Source of the DNA: Aphrophora alni
Lineage: Eukaryota; Arthropoda; Insecta; Hemiptera; Aphrophoridae
DNA length: 64,000 nt
NCBI GenBank assembly: GCA_963513935.1
Contig: OY740772.1
Coordinates: 107,481,797-107,545,796, forward strand
Direction: 5' to 3'
The notes beneath the pieces were generated by a model. That model was not told the DNA's origin. It did no database searches and was given only the letters and a program-made list of their open reading frames with translations. A program made the position numbers and the translations under genes. Shown one piece after another: positions 20,783-36,200 of the stretch (the first letter of the stretch is position 1; every line of letters starts with the position of its first letter).

Positions 20783-23010
20783 ACCTGGCCAAACCTTTCG
20801 TAAGTTTTTTGAAGTTAATAATTCGAAATTAGATTATTAATATGGAGGATTCACAGTATATCATGTGATCTATGATCACGGATATATGGATTGAAATATC
20901 TTTAGTAACATATGAGACGTAAATGGGAACATTTGCCGTTATGTCTAACTTATAAATACCGGTATGTCAGATTTGATAGTTTTTAGATAGCAATTTTTCA
21001 GTGAAAAAAGTGATCAAGGAAAAGATTATTTATTGTGTAAGAAGTAAGGTACATAGTAGACATTAAAAAAAAAAAAATCTGAAAATTAAAGGTTACCTAG
21101 TAAACATTTACCTAAATAATTAATAAAACCGGTAATTGTTTACAATTACTTTGTCACCTCTAACTTCTTTAGTATTTAGATATTATAAACAATGGACTAC
21201 AAACGACTGATAAACATGTTTGAAGGCTCGGAACAACTAGAAAATACCAGTTATATAGGGTCAAAGTCTTCTCAATGCTGCGATATGAAGTGGCCCTTGC
21301 AGTCAGTTCTAATGGCGTCGTGTTCTGGTTTCAATCCGTTTACCTACGAAAGGTTTGGCCAGGTGGTTATATATATAGCTACCTGGCCAAACCTTTCATG
21401 ATAGCCTATATAATTATCTTGCAAAGTAAGCATTATTAACTTAAATAAACATACGAAAGGTTTGGGCTGGTGGTTGGGTCAGTTCTAATGCCAGTAGCTC
21501 ATCTGAAAACGACTTCTAATGTAAGTAGGCCTATACCACTTTTTTTACTTTTCCGGGTCATAATAAATGTTATTCCTTTATTTACAAACATAAATATGTC
21601 AAATGTCTTCATACTAAAAAAAGTTAGAGGTGACAAAGTAATTGTAAACAATTACCATAAAACAGGTGTATAACAATTTTAATTTTTTTTAACTTAACCT
21701 AACGCAGAATAATTGAACTCAGGTATAACTAACGTTTACAAATATTTCATGTCATGACATCGGCTAATAATAAAGGAGAGCAGTAGGCCTATGACAGTAA
21801 TTCATCTGCAATAACAACAGCATAAAAACACAGACTTTGTACATAACAATAACTACATTATAAATCATTTATGTTACCTTACACATATGCATAATGCAAA
21901 GTTGTATAAAAATACACTTTTATAAATTGCAAATGATAAATAATTGACTGTACCTAACCTAACTTGCTTTGTAAATATCTATTGTACATTGTCATCGGAT
22001 CTTATTATTAAAAATTATGAAATCGTTAACTATTTACCTTGTATTCAACCAATCAGACATATTTTTTGTCTAAGACACTTTTCAAGTCACAAAATGTATT
22101 TCTTCACTGTCAAATAACACATTTAAAACAAGGGAATCTCGTTGTTGTTAGGTTAGTACAGCTCTAATGAAAGCATAGGGCCTACATTAATATTTATGAC
22201 TATGTTTGTCAAGTGTCATTGCTCGATATTTTTTATTTAAACGTATAATATAGGCCTAAATATTATTAATATTAATAATAATTTAAATATAATAAAACAC
22301 AATTTTTTATATAATATAAAAAATTGTGTTTTATTATTTTTAAACATGGAATTCCACCAAGAACCTTGGTCTCAACAGTAATGAACATTAATATTAAATA
22401 TTATTATAAATATAATATAAATATTATTTGTCATGACAAATTCCTGACCATGTGAGGCTCCGATAATAGTGTGTTGTTGAACACATGCTTATTATATATC
22501 TTTTGACAGGTTAAATATCACTATGTTGTATGAGTTCATAGTTCATAATGATGCGAACTAGGTCTCGGCAGGTCACTGTGAATATTGTAGTGACATTCCC
22601 AGACCTGTAGTTCCTTTACTAGGTCTGGTTAGGTAACATTATTTATATAGGCTAGTTACCTTCCCAAACCTGTAGTTCCTTTACTAGATCTCAAAGGGCG
22701 ATATGAGATTCAACAAGCGATCACACACATTGACATTGACTGACTTTATATATATTTACCTTCCCAGACCTGTAGTTCCTTTACTAGGTCTTGTTAGGTA
22801 ACCATATTTATATAGTTACCTTCCCAAACCTGTAGTTCTGTTACTAGGTCTCAAAGGGCGATGTGAGATTAAACAAACGATCACACATTGACTGACTGGA
22901 TGAACGTAGTTATCAAGTAACCTAAGCTGGATTTTGTACTTTTATATTTCTTATTTTATACTAAAATAATGTAGGCTAGCCTATTTTGAGACGTGAAAAG
23001 TGTCTTCTGA

Positions 23011-23044
<34 letters not shown>

Positions 23045-26000
23045 GATTGTATGAATGCAAGGTAAATAGTTAACAATTTCATAATTTTTATTAATAAAAT
23101 CTGATGATAATGTACAATAGATATTTACCACTTGCTCTAGATGTCATAATATATTCATTGTGCAAGTTGTAAATGACATACTAGGTAGCCTACTGATATT
23201 ATGTTTGATCAATTTACTTAGCTAGTAGATTAAATTACACTTTCAAAATTTATCTACTGTAAAGGTGTTTACATTACACTATTTTTATTATCTCAATGCA
23301 CCATTTACCTGTTTTATAACATGGCAATATCCCTCCCTCCCCCCCCCCCCATTTCTAGAAAAACCCATTCCCTCATACATTTCCTTAAATGATACCATAA
23401 ATGTATAATGAGAAAAATGTGACTAAATTATATTTTTCATTCTCTGCCACCGGGAAACCTCAAATTTCTATATGTAGGCTGCCCTAAAATTATAATATGT
23501 TCCTGCTGTAAAATTTTGACAGTAACATTCAAGAAATTCCACATTATCTAAATTTCATGCTCCCATAATTCATGTACCGTAAAGAAGTATTTGGTCTTTT
23601 TACTAGACTGTTAGTTTATCTTTGATAATTGGTATCTCATTAAGTTAAATTATGCAAGATAACAGTAGAGCTAAAACTTTTTACAATTTATACTAACGAC
23701 CAAAGGTACTTGCTAGAACTCATGTTAAATGAAACACAATAAAATAATTTAATAAAATTCTACAATTTATTACTCGTGTCTTACTGACCATGGTTAAGTC
23801 AGTTATGGTATTTACAAGGCAGCTTAATAGAGATGGCAACTGTGTTAAACTGCTTCGTAACTAGTGAAACAATTGTTGGCAAGACTGAATAAATTGTAGA
23901 ATTTTACTAAATATTGTTTTCTCTTACATGTGAAACTTTTTACTGTACTGGTACAGAAAAAAAAATTCAAACAAAAATCTTGTTTTTTGGGTAATTAATT
24001 ACCACGTAATTTCTTTTATACAATAGCAATGAAGGTCCAATTTACAATAGGCTCTACAGATTGAAAATGTTTCGTCAATAAGTATTATCTTTCACAAACA
24101 ACTAATAAAGAAATAGACAATAATAATAATTGCAAAGCATTAACAAAAATATAACCTGCCCTAGACACCAGTATTATAAATAGGATAATATAGATCCTCC
24201 ATAGGTAAGAGATACAGAAACATATTTTGAAGTTGCTGAAAGTGAGATCGTTTTATTCAATGGAGGAGTTTCTTACATCGATTTTATAAATTATTAAATT
24301 TTATAACTATTGCCTTACATGTTATATTGTTATAACAATATTTATTTGCAGTAAAGTGTTTATTTTATTAAACATGTGTATATTATTACTGTATCTGTAA
24401 TGTCTTCTATGTAATGATATAATGCCTTGTTTTGTATAATAATTGTATTGTATGGAAAACTAAATAAAAATGAAAAGAAAAAGTAGGACTATGGTAGAAC
24501 TTATGGTGTGATAAGTGATATTGCTATCGTTCAGTATTGTTTGCAACACATGTTATGATCATATTTCTGCTATACTCTGGCAACTAGTTAGTACTGCATT
24601 TCTATGACTTTACTTTTGAGAAATTGTGAAAATAACCTCAAAATAAGGTTATAAATGTATAACAGCAGATAAGGAAAAGAATCTATTGAATCATAATTTT
24701 ACAGTGGTAAAAGCATACTCGTATGTTTGAGTTACCACGTATCATTAACATTGGGCTTATGAATGTACACTTTAAAATTAAATAAACTTCCTGAATTGTA
24801 ATCCACCAATAGATAGTTTTTACGAAGTTTATGGATGAAGTTTATGGAAAAACTATTGTTTGCAAAATTAGTTTTTATTCCTCATGTCGTAGTTTTCGTC
24901 TATTTAGTCATTAGTGTTTATACTGTGTAGAATTTGATGTTGAAGACTTCGTTCAGAATTGATTATTTTAGTTGGTATATTTGTTTTTAAGCTAACTGAT
25001 ATTAGCTGAAATAGAAACAAAAAAATATTGTAAAATAATATATTAAAGTATGGAGAAAATTGTGATACTGAAGTCTGTTCGCAATTCATGTTTTAGTTTG
25101 TTTATTTGTTTTTAAGCTATCTGACATTAGCTGAACTAGAATCAAAAAATGTTATTGAAGACTATTTCCAAGCTTGTAAGGTTTTTTGGACAATGTATTT
25201 TTTTTATTATGATCTTGTTCTTCGTTCTTCGGGGTACGACCGCGTCAATATTGTCTGTACGTTGAGTACAGCCGACATTTCCGGCACTTTACAGATGTCC
25301 ATTCTCAAGGCTTAACAAATGTCAAGTAAAGCGAGCCATCCTAGGCCTGAGCTTATATAGTCCTGGGAGTGGACCCTTGTCGGGCCATTGCCCTTTGTCG
25401 GCAAAGGGCAAAGGCTCGACAAAGGGCAATGGCCCGACAAGGGTCCACTCCCAGGACTATATAAGCTCAGGCCTAGGATGGCTCACTTCACTTGACATTT
25501 GTTTAGCCTTGAGAATGGACATCTGTAAAGTGCCCGAAACGTCGGCTGTACTCAACGTGCAGATCATATTTACTGGGTCGTACCCCGAAGAACTAGATCA
25601 TAATGATGTTTTTGACCGTGGAAGTCTATCGTTCAAAATCAACGTATTTTTTTTTGCCTGTAATTTGTCATACATTCACCAAGGCTGGTCGATAATGGTA
25701 TTTAGTAGGATATCACGGTATCTCTGACCATTTATCAAGGGAAAATTGTTCTATATTTTAAGGAGATAGTATTCTAATAGGAAACACTAGAATTTTATCT
25801 TTAAAATTTTTGTTTTTTAAGTCATTAAGTATAAATTACATGAAGAATCATCATTAAAGTTTGTAAACTACAATATATGTAACTCAATATTTTTCCGATT
25901 GAAGTTAACACTAATCAGTACTGTAGGTTATATTAGTCATTATTAATTAATCAATTCAATTGTATGCTCCATGTTTTAATATTCGTTCTTGAGCTAAAAC

Positions 26001-27209
26001 CATTTTCTGAAGCAGTCCATGGAGTCAATTTACCTTTGCCTAATTTATCAAAATTACTTTGGTTGAGGAATTGTTGGACTATTTAAACTAAGTTATAGAC
26101 CTATATTGTTACTTGTTAACTTAAGCTGTTTAATTATTTGTTTGCAAGGAATTATATAACTTTATTTGTTACAGATGGCACTTTGTCCATTGAAGAAATG
26201 GGTATGACATATGTTAGCATTCCTATACAAATACTTCCGGATATTTCATTACAACAGCCATTATTAGAAGCTATATATACTGATGGGGTCACAAATAATA
26301 CTATTTTTATTGATCCCAGCCAGGTAATAACAAGGACAAACATTATTAGTTAACTTTTTTTTTTGTCTCTTAAGCCTATATTTTTGTCTAAAATTTGTTG
26401 TTTTATTCCAAGGTACCTAGTCCATAAATGAAGTTGTTTCATATTTTTCATCATCAGAGTTTAAAATGATGATGTTTACTATCATAGGCTATAATAATCA
26501 TATGTTTAAAGTTATATAAATGGTAGTATTGTAATTTATTTCTCTCATGTTATGTATACCTACCAGTAAGTCTGCAGTACACATCTGATATGTCATACAT
26601 TTCATACTAAAACTAAAAGCATATACATTTTACATGCATTCTACATAAAATAAAATGTATAAATACACCTATATAAAATCCACTTTACAGAACTTAACAT
26701 TAGAACATTATAAACTGAGTTACTCCTATACTGAATAGAACACATGTTCCATGAAGTGGCGTCTAATAAGACCTCAGAAACTTTAAAAAAAAAATTCTTT
26801 TTTAAATTATCAGGAAAGTTATTAAATTCTGAGTAAAAGACAGGGTTTGCAGAGTAAGGGAGTGCTTTTTCTCTAGGACAATGTTCGCCCGCAAAAAGCT
26901 TATGAAACACTGGAAACTATTGAAAGTTTGAACCGAGTCCTACCCACCCTCATTATAGTCCTGATTTGGCTCCATCAAATTTTCTTTGTCAAATTAAATA
27001 TTATAAATTAAACACTAAAATAACCAAAAAATTAGTTTATAACACTTCTCAATGAAGTAGAGAAACAGAAACTATAAATGTATTTGAGGTTATAACACCA
27101 GATGATGAGAAAACAACTGGCTTCTATTATTTATTTATTTATTTATTTTTTACTTAACTAATACAGTCAGTGCTGCCAAAGTTGTAATAAGAGATATACT
27201 TTACAAGAT

Positions 27210-27297
<88 letters not shown>

Positions 27298-30200
27298 GTG
27301 AAAGTACTTGTTAAAAAAATGTAAGAACGAAAAATTGGTTTGTCTAATAATTTGTCATGCCATTGTATATATTTATTATTTTCCCTTAATAAATAAATAA
27401 ACAATAGTTGGTCTCTGGTCTGCTAGTGTAAGCATACACATACATAAACACACACCACACTCAGATATACAAGGACACATTAAAATTATTAACTTTATTG
27501 ACTTTTAAAATGTCTTCAATATTGCACTTATTATTATTATTTTTTTTTTTTCTGGAATTCATTAGCTATTCCAGATTCAACAAATTTAAAAAAAATTGTA
27601 TAGGCAGTTTTGAAATTGAAAAACATGTAAGCGATCTTAGATGTAAAATACTAATATTTGAAGCTAGAAAGTATATATTTTGTTTCTTCATTTTTTCTTC
27701 CTTGGAGTTGTAATGCCACTGGTAACTTTTCTCCAATGGATCAGATATGAAATATACTGCATATGATCCAGTTAACATTCCGCCAAGATTTTCTCTCAAT
27801 TACGTGTCATAACGATGAGTAAGAAGGTATATAATTATTTGTTAAATCAATATATTTATACATTATTGTAAAACTTCTAGTTTTAATAGTTTAAAAAAAA
27901 AGTAGACTTAATTTTGTAAAACCTAATAAACGTTATGAAGGAAGACAACTAGAAAATATAGTTTTTAAACTATATTCATTGTTTTATTGAAACATGATTT
28001 CTTATCGTCAAGTATAGAAATAATTATAAATTGTGATATTAATTCATTTTTAGTTGACGAACTTGAGTAATGGTCAGCTGGTGTTGACAGAAGATGGATT
28101 GTTAACTACAACAGGTGGATCTATTTTAGATAAAGATACGTTACTAGCTGCAACATCAGACCAGGGATTAATTGATCCCACAAGACATTTGTAAGTAGTA
28201 GATATTCAAAAGAAAAAAAAATGTTAAACTCATCTGTAAAATAAGAATTGCTAAACCATTATAAGACCTGTAATATGTACTTAGAAACTATAGTGTCTAT
28301 TTCAACAAACTCATCCTGCAGCAAGTTCTGTGCAGTGCTGGAAGGCTGCAAGTATAACTTTTAAATAAAAAAGTCTTTAGCAATAAACAGCCATTTAGCA
28401 TTGCACAGAACTTGTTGTAAATAAAATATGAATGTACACAGACTTGAAAACACATCTCTGGGCAGTTTCATCATATAAACTGCCCTCACATTTCTGTTAT
28501 ATAAACATCATTCAAAATTAATTCATAGCCTTAGTAAACATACAATAACACCTACAATGAATTCCTGAACACTAACATACCGGGAAATAATAAAATGGAT
28601 AAGATTGCAAGACCTGCCTTTCAGTTGAATTTAAACCTCCTGAAATAAAAACACTGAGTTCATGCTATGAAAATACTGTGGCCCAGCCAAGGAGCCCACC
28701 AAACCAAAACTATAATAAGCATAAATTAGGATGTAATGGAAAGGAATTTAAATAATAAAATATGAATTGGCACTTGCGATTTTGATGAGCAGTGCAATAT
28801 CACGTAGAAGGGGGGAGAGACGAGGAGTGGAAGGCTTGAACCAGCGAGCCGAGCGGGAGTCTGTTCCGAGAGCCGCGAGAAGGAAGACCGCTACGGGACG
28901 AGGTCAGTCCATTTTCGGCCACGTGCTAGCTAAATTAAACAGTATGTTTTTCGGCCACTATTAAGGCTTTATCTTGCCGTTATGTCTTTTTTATAAATAA
29001 TAATAATTCTGTAATCTTTTAATTCAGCAGTAAATAAAATATAACATTAAATTTCACTTGTGTTGCGTGCGTTTATTAGCGTCCTAACCCGACTCCTTGG
29101 CCCATCCTGACAATATTCGGCTAAAGTGTACGCGGTCTCCAACCAGCCGGAACTTCCAGCTGGTCAAAAGAAGTGGAGACGGTCACAATACAAAGCTTGA
29201 GGAGACAGAGGTTGATTAATGGATGGAGATGCTGTGTTACCAGAAGAATGTTCACATTGTTAAAAGAACGAAACGATCTGCAGATTTACAAAAAAATATA
29301 TAGGAAACCCAACATTTTACCTCTTGGTCCAAGACTGGTCATATATTTACCGTTTCAAAAATGCAGATTCACCTACTTACATCAGGTGACGGAGAGAGCC
29401 TGGAACACACCTCAGCAAACTTGTAAGAGAGAGATTGATTACAAAGGGACTTGGAAAAGATTGATTGTGGTATCAATATCAAGCACCAATAATGAAAATC
29501 TTCAACACATCACTGTTATTGTCCACTGCTGCTCAAATATACAAACCCCATCATGTCATTTGAGGCTGGAAGCACAGATTAATAAGTAGAATCTGCTTGC
29601 TATTCACATATATTTACCATATCTGAGCTGTTAGAAACCACATATATAAACGACTAAAATATGTAATACATATTACCAGGCATGACTATGTTGATATACA
29701 AGGGCTGTTTAGAAAGTAACCTCTGTTTAACTTTAAATAAACTACAGAAACTTATATATATTAGTTTTACACTATTTTTCTACATAATCACTACTTAAAT
29801 TTAGGCATTTATCATATTCATAGACCAGTTTAAAAGTCCCAAATTTCTCTGCTGAAGATTTTAGCCACCTTGTCACAACATCCTGAACCGCTGAGACACA
29901 AGCTACTTCTTTATGTGCATGAATAGATGAAAATTAATGGGAGCCAAATCTGGACTATACGCCAGATAATAAATAACATCCCATTTAAATTAAACCAACA
30001 GATTTTTTGTTTACCGGAGAGAGAGTAAGAGTTATCTCCCAAAACAGGAAACCAGAAATCAACAAACCACAACGTTTGTTCTGGATGGCTCTTCTTAGTT
30101 TATTCTAGAATATTACCATAGACTATAGAATTGATGATCGTTCACATTCCATAAACTCCACAATCAATAACACAATTAATAATTGTCATAACCTTCCTGG

Positions 30201-33200
30201 CAGACTGAATTTTCCTGGAATTTTTTGGTTTACTTGGTAAAGCGGTATGACTCCATATCTTCAAATGTTGTTTTGTCTTAGCATGAATGTTTGTACTTCC
30301 ACCTTTAAACAATCAAACCCACTGATGCACAACACTTTCGCTCATTATTGTTTGGCCATATACAGGATGGAGGCTTGCTACTGACAAATCTTTTGTCATC
30401 AGAAATCTTATCACACCAAACACGTAATATTTTGCAGGGTTTTCTATTGCAGAACTCGTTATAAAAGGCTATTACGGACAATAATGGACCATGACCTCGC
30501 TAGTGCAGCTGGGGATGTACTGAACTACTGAATGCTCTTCGCAGGAGCTATGACCCTACGCCCACTACTTTTTGAGTTGTACTACGATGGAGATTACTTT
30601 ACGAACGGCCCTTGTACAAATGTTAATACCTAGTATTAATAAATTAGTCAAGACAGAAGTTATAAATCTACAAATATTTAAAAAAAAACTTAATATAGTC
30701 TGTAATTAAAAATCTTAAAAAAAAAGAATGAAGCGTAATTTAGTACGTTAAAGAAATTAAAAAATAATATTGATAAAAAAAGTTGATTAACTCTGGTATA
30801 TGAACGTTTACTTGTTCAAAACTGTAGATAAATTCACTGTAGTGTAATTTGTTTCACTATACTAATTCATAATATAAAATTTACATTTAAAAACCATTTT
30901 TATTCCAAAATTGCTTAAGTAATGAACTTATTCTAAAATTACATTTGTTGGCCTAACTCAATATGGAAATTGTTGGCAATCATCCACATGAGTTGTAACA
31001 ATTTAGATCTTAGATAGGTGTCGCATATTTGATTAATTCAAGTTTAGAGGAAGTTAGGTCTTCACTAACTGCTGTAATAGGCAGGTTTAAGAATATTCTC
31101 AATGCCAATGAAACAAAAATTTTCGGGTAAACGTTAAAAGAGGTACTTTAGTTTTTTGCATCCTGATCACTAATGTTCGTTACTTTCTTCAACTAGTAAG
31201 GAGGTTGCAGCATTTCATAGATATTCCATTAGTGCCAAATTTACTATATTACTAAATTGATTTAATTTCACATATTCAAATAACACTTGTTTATTGCATT
31301 CATATGAAAGTTTAGACTGTTACCTGTCCATTAGTGTCTGAATCATTGTTATATATTAGAACAAATTGGCAGGTGTATTATTTAAGTCACATAACAATAA
31401 GAACTCACTTACTGAAGATTAAATTTTGTCATTTGGCCATTCCATGGTTTAAATGATATGACTCGATAAGTAGTTTATCTGCATTAGTGAAATGTAATTT
31501 AAAAAATATCAAATTAAACTTAAAACATATATTGTTTCTTACCACTGATGAAGATTAATGATTTAAAAATAAATCTTGTATTGTTTATAGAAATTTGAAT
31601 ACTTTGAATCTCACCAGCCTGGAAAGTATTGATACAGCCAATGTTTTAGTCCAAAAGCTTGATACAGATGTAGCAGATGAATCATATGCAATAGGCAATA
31701 ATGGTTCTGTTCTTTCGATACCTGATGAGTTGATTATTACATCTGTCCCGGAGGAAGCGGCGGCAACAGAAGATATATTGCCACCTTTACGTGAGGTAAA
31801 TTATTTCTCTAAACATTTTTAGACGTATAGTTGTAATAGTCAATTGAATTCTGAATACTAGCTCGGTATCAGAGAATGAAATTTTATTTTAAATATCACA
31901 TTCTTTATTTATTTTTTAATGATATGGGATCATAATAAAAAATGTTCAATAACATTTTTCAGTAATAATGATAACAATTTCAATGTCTATATACATAATT
32001 TAACATTTCAGCTTTTGTATTATTGTAAAAATCACAGTACTCTATCTTCAAGATTACAAATTTACATATGCGTGGTGGTGGTAAAATTGTTAACTTGATC
32101 ATTACTGACTTTGTAGCTGATTGCAACTCTCTCTTTCACTCTGTTTGCCGTATTTTATGTGAATAGTATGTTATAGTGCTTTGTCATTAAGTTGCATTTA
32201 TCAGTTAACCATTCACTTCAACTGTAGGTAAACAAATTTAACCCTACAAGTGTTAAGTCGCTAAGTTTTAGAATTATGTGAAAAGAAATGACTTTTTTTG
32301 CAATTCAACATTTACCCTAGTACAAATCATCCTACGGCAATAATTTTTATACTGTTTTAAAGCTAATTTTCCATAGATTATTACCATACAACCAAAAGTT
32401 CATAAAAGGTTAACAATTATATTTAATAAATTGGTAAAGTTTGTTTATTAATCGCAAAGGGAACGTGTAAAGTTACGCGTCAAACTGAACTTCAAATTAT
32501 GGCATCCATTTGTCTAATTTTCACAAGCCGGTATAAATGTCTAACAACTTTAGAGTGATACTATTTTATAGTATTTTTCTTCTTCTTTCTAACTGTGATT
32601 TCCAAATTATTATATCTGTTATAGTTTTAAATCTATAAAAATCAAAACCAAACCAAGGATTTTGTATGGTTTATTCGTCTTAAATCTTACTTTTTACTCA
32701 ATTAATCGTTTAGCCTAGTAAACAAATGCAATCGTAAGAAATCCTACACTGTTTGAAAGGTTATCTTCTAAGCTTCCCCACATTCATTTAACAGAATATG
32801 CCAAAAGCAAAATTAGAATGAAAAAAAAAAATCGTGTAGTAGCTCTATTTTCTGACAGATTACGGCATGAGAAAAATGACGAAATACTATTCTTGTTTTA
32901 TATATTTTTTTCAAATGTTAATACTCTGCCAAATACCATAAGTACACAATATCTTATAGATTTTTTCTTCTTCTTTCGAACTACGTATTCAAAAATTTTC
33001 CAACTGTAGTAGTTTTTGAGATATATGTATTCTTCAAAGACGTGAGAAAAAAATATGAATATTGGATAACTCTACCGCAGATTGAATAACTCAGTGTAGT
33101 TCATATTTTGTAAGACAGATGTCATACCATTGGAAAGACGTCAAATTTGTCTTTCTTTTGGTGTAACTCGATGAATTGTTGAACAAAGAATCGAAGAGGG

Positions 33201-36200
33201 GTTAGTGTCTCAAGACGGCCATTTTTCAATCAGTTTTCGTTGAAATCTAAGCTTTCTTGCCTTATCCAGTTTATTGAGTGTTTTACAGCTTTGCTTCCAG
33301 TTTAGTAATGTAACACAATTTATTTATTATAATATGTTCATACAATTTATAATACGTATTTCAATTGTAGAGTTTTTCTTTGAGTGAATGTAATAATTAC
33401 TACAGAGTTTTTCCTCTAGCCTAGCCTAAACCACGTGTTTCACAAAAGTTTTCTTATGAAATATTGAGTTGTGTAGAGTGTAATTTGTTCATACAAGTTG
33501 TAATAGGCTGTTAGTATATTTTTGTTGAGTGAATGTAAAATTTACAGAGTGTTTCCATATGGCTCTATAACCTAGCCCTCAATGTCACACAAATTTCTAG
33601 GGAAATAATGTGTTGTGAAGAGTGATTCATTTATTACAATTTATTTATACAAGAAAGTATCTCAGTGTTTCTAAAGTTTTTTTTTTTGAGTGAATTGTAA
33701 TTTTTGCAGTGTTTTTGTTACAGCTCAATTTTTATTATTTTACATTTATATTTTGAACTAATATTTGAACATAAATTAGTTTGGCATTCAATAGAAATTT
33801 TAGAGATGCATCTGATGATCTGAGGGACATGTTAGTGGACCCAGATTTTTCAGATGTTGACGATATTTTGAAGAATGAAATAAGTACATCTCCTTCGAGG
33901 AAAAATCAAGAAGGTAGGGTCAATGTTGTAGATGATCTGTCACCAGACGATATGATTGGTGACAGTGATTCAGACGACAACTTTCCCGAAGTTTCTGATT
34001 CTTCTTTGGATGAATATATGCCCGTAGTTGAAGATCTGGAAGGCTCGGAGAATGATTTACTTCCTGATCTTTTGAAAAATAGACAATCACCTACACCTGT
34101 ACCATAACACACAACACCTAGGCCTAGACCTAGACCTCGTACACAAACATGCAGACAAAGACAAACAACACAAATACAAACACCGGTGGTTCCCTGGGTG
34201 TTCTTGTTAGCAACTTTTATCCACAAATGTATTACAAATCTCTAATACTTGAAAAAATGAAATAAAAACCATTCACTGCAAAACCATTCATACTTTACTC
34301 ATAAAGTATTACTTTATGAGTAATACTTGAAATTTTTTTTTTTTAAATTGTATGGTGTACATTACTTTTTCTGTCCCTTGTTCTTTTTAGCAACTTTTAT
34401 CCACAAATATATTACAAATATCTAGTAATACTTGAAAAAATTCAAAAAAAATTGTATGTTGTACATTACCTTTTCTGTCCAAATTTTGCCTCAGCCACGG
34501 GACGATTTTTTGATTCCTGGCCTAATAACTCAAAATATTTTAGATCTAAATTTTTGTCACTACACAACTAAATTCTATGCACCTTTCTGAAGGAAATGAT
34601 ATTTTGTAGTTGTGTTTTGGATAATATTACTATTTTTGGTTATTTTTTCAAATTAGGCAAAACATTTTCCCTTTTTTCGTAAAACTTTTTTTGGAAAATG
34701 TTACAAATTTAGTATTTTTTTTTTTGTAAATATATTCACAAATATTATACAAAACTTTTGCATATCTTGAAAAAAGGTGGTAAGCTATTGATTTAGGATG
34801 ATACAGGTTTTTCTAAAAAAATGTTAACTTCATTTTTGACACCTAACATACTTACTCTAAAACCGTTTCATATACAGTATTTTATTTTATTTTTTACATA
34901 GATAAATTCTACGCATCTTTCTGAGAAAAATGATATCCTAAGTTAGGTTTACAAATAATATATTTTAATAATTTTTAAACAAACGAAGAAAATTAACATT
35001 GACAGTTCTAGGGTTAACAAGCCATCATGTATGTTTATCCGACATCTCTCCTTTGCCTTCATATTCTGTCTGTAGTAACACAGCTCTCATGTGAGACAAT
35101 TCATATTTTATCAGTGTGTTAATATGACCCTGTTCGATATTATTCTTATACAGTTTTTTTGTTTTGTTTTCCCATGTTAGGAATATTGTTTATTAGTATT
35201 AGTGTATTTTTAAATAGTTCGTTAGAATATAGATACTTTAGTAACCCTTTGCAATCGGAACATTTTTATTAAAAAGTTCTCTAAAGTCGGATGTCCAGCG
35301 CTACTGAACATTGCCATTTTCCTGCTAGCTTTTAGTACCGTGCTGCATTAGAGTTGTCACGGCTTGTATGTCCAGCACAACTGGACATGCTTATTTGCTT
35401 GAACGGTCGGATGTCCAGTACTATTGGACTTGTATATAAGTATTTGTTTGGGTAGGTTAGGAATTTATTTTTGGTTTGGCACGAAGTGCATTATGTTTAT
35501 AAAGTCCATAACTTTAAATAAATAACTCTAAAGCTTTGTATGACTTAGCTCAGCTTAATATGTCACATTCTTTTCTTTATGATACACAGCTGTCCTCCGA
35601 ACATGAAAAACTGTAATATGCATCAGCGTTTTACTGTATTTGATAAAAACCTACACTACTATCTCAGTCTAGGGACAACTGATAATATGGTGCGACCTGA
35701 CTTAGGAATGACAAGCAGGATTGTCTTACACCTCGTACATAAACTTCTACAATCATATGGTAATATCGAGGAACTCCATGTATTCACAGATAGATTTTAT
35801 ACCAATCTAGATTTGCCATCAGCACTATATAACATGAAAGTTCATCTAACAGGAACTATAATGAGAAACAGAAAAGGTTTGCCAGAAGAGGTGAGGTCTA
35901 AAATAAAGAAAAATAATGGAAAGACAGTTTCAAAGATTAAATTAAAAAAGGGTGAAATCAAAGCTTACAGACGAGAAGACAAATATTCCTTTTTTTTACG
36001 GAGAGATACAAATGACGTAACAATGCTATCTACCATTTATGATAATTCAACCAAGACTGTGAGATGTGTTATAAAAGGGGGAATTTCTGAAAACATTATA
36101 AGTCCACAGTAGTTTGTAAGTACAATGAGTCAATGGGAGGTGTAGATATTGCTGACCACTATATCTCTTCGTACAGCTTCACTAGAAAATCAATAAAATG

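Larger units (their letters stand above)
32242..35013 (+). mobile_element. piggyBac-like element lacking its catalytic domain, 2772 bp
   Basis: The ends CCCTACAAGTGTTAA and, inverted, CCCTAGAACTGTCAA abut TTAA on both sides (32238-32241 and 35014-35017). Only an acidic N-terminal transposase piece (33781-34107) remains; the expected DDE domain is absent. Internal repeats occur at 33340-33700 and 34200-34480. The catalytic deletion makes it non-autonomous. Confidence 0.75.

Noticed and set aside
22597..22915. Possible CRISPR-like array
   Set aside because: Repeats are long, few and unevenly spaced, and the genome is eukaryotic; an ordinary tandem repeat fits.
25377..25727. 116-codon open frame
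   Set aside because: It lies across the palindrome 25206-25604; the openness comes from the GC-rich inverted sequence and no protein motif is present.
29173..29589. 138-codon open frame starting at GTG
   Set aside because: It starts inside MITE copy 3, has no recognisable motif and no splice or transcript support.
33906..34226. 106-codon minus-strand frame
   Set aside because: Antisense shadow of the acidic piggyBac N-terminal fragment.
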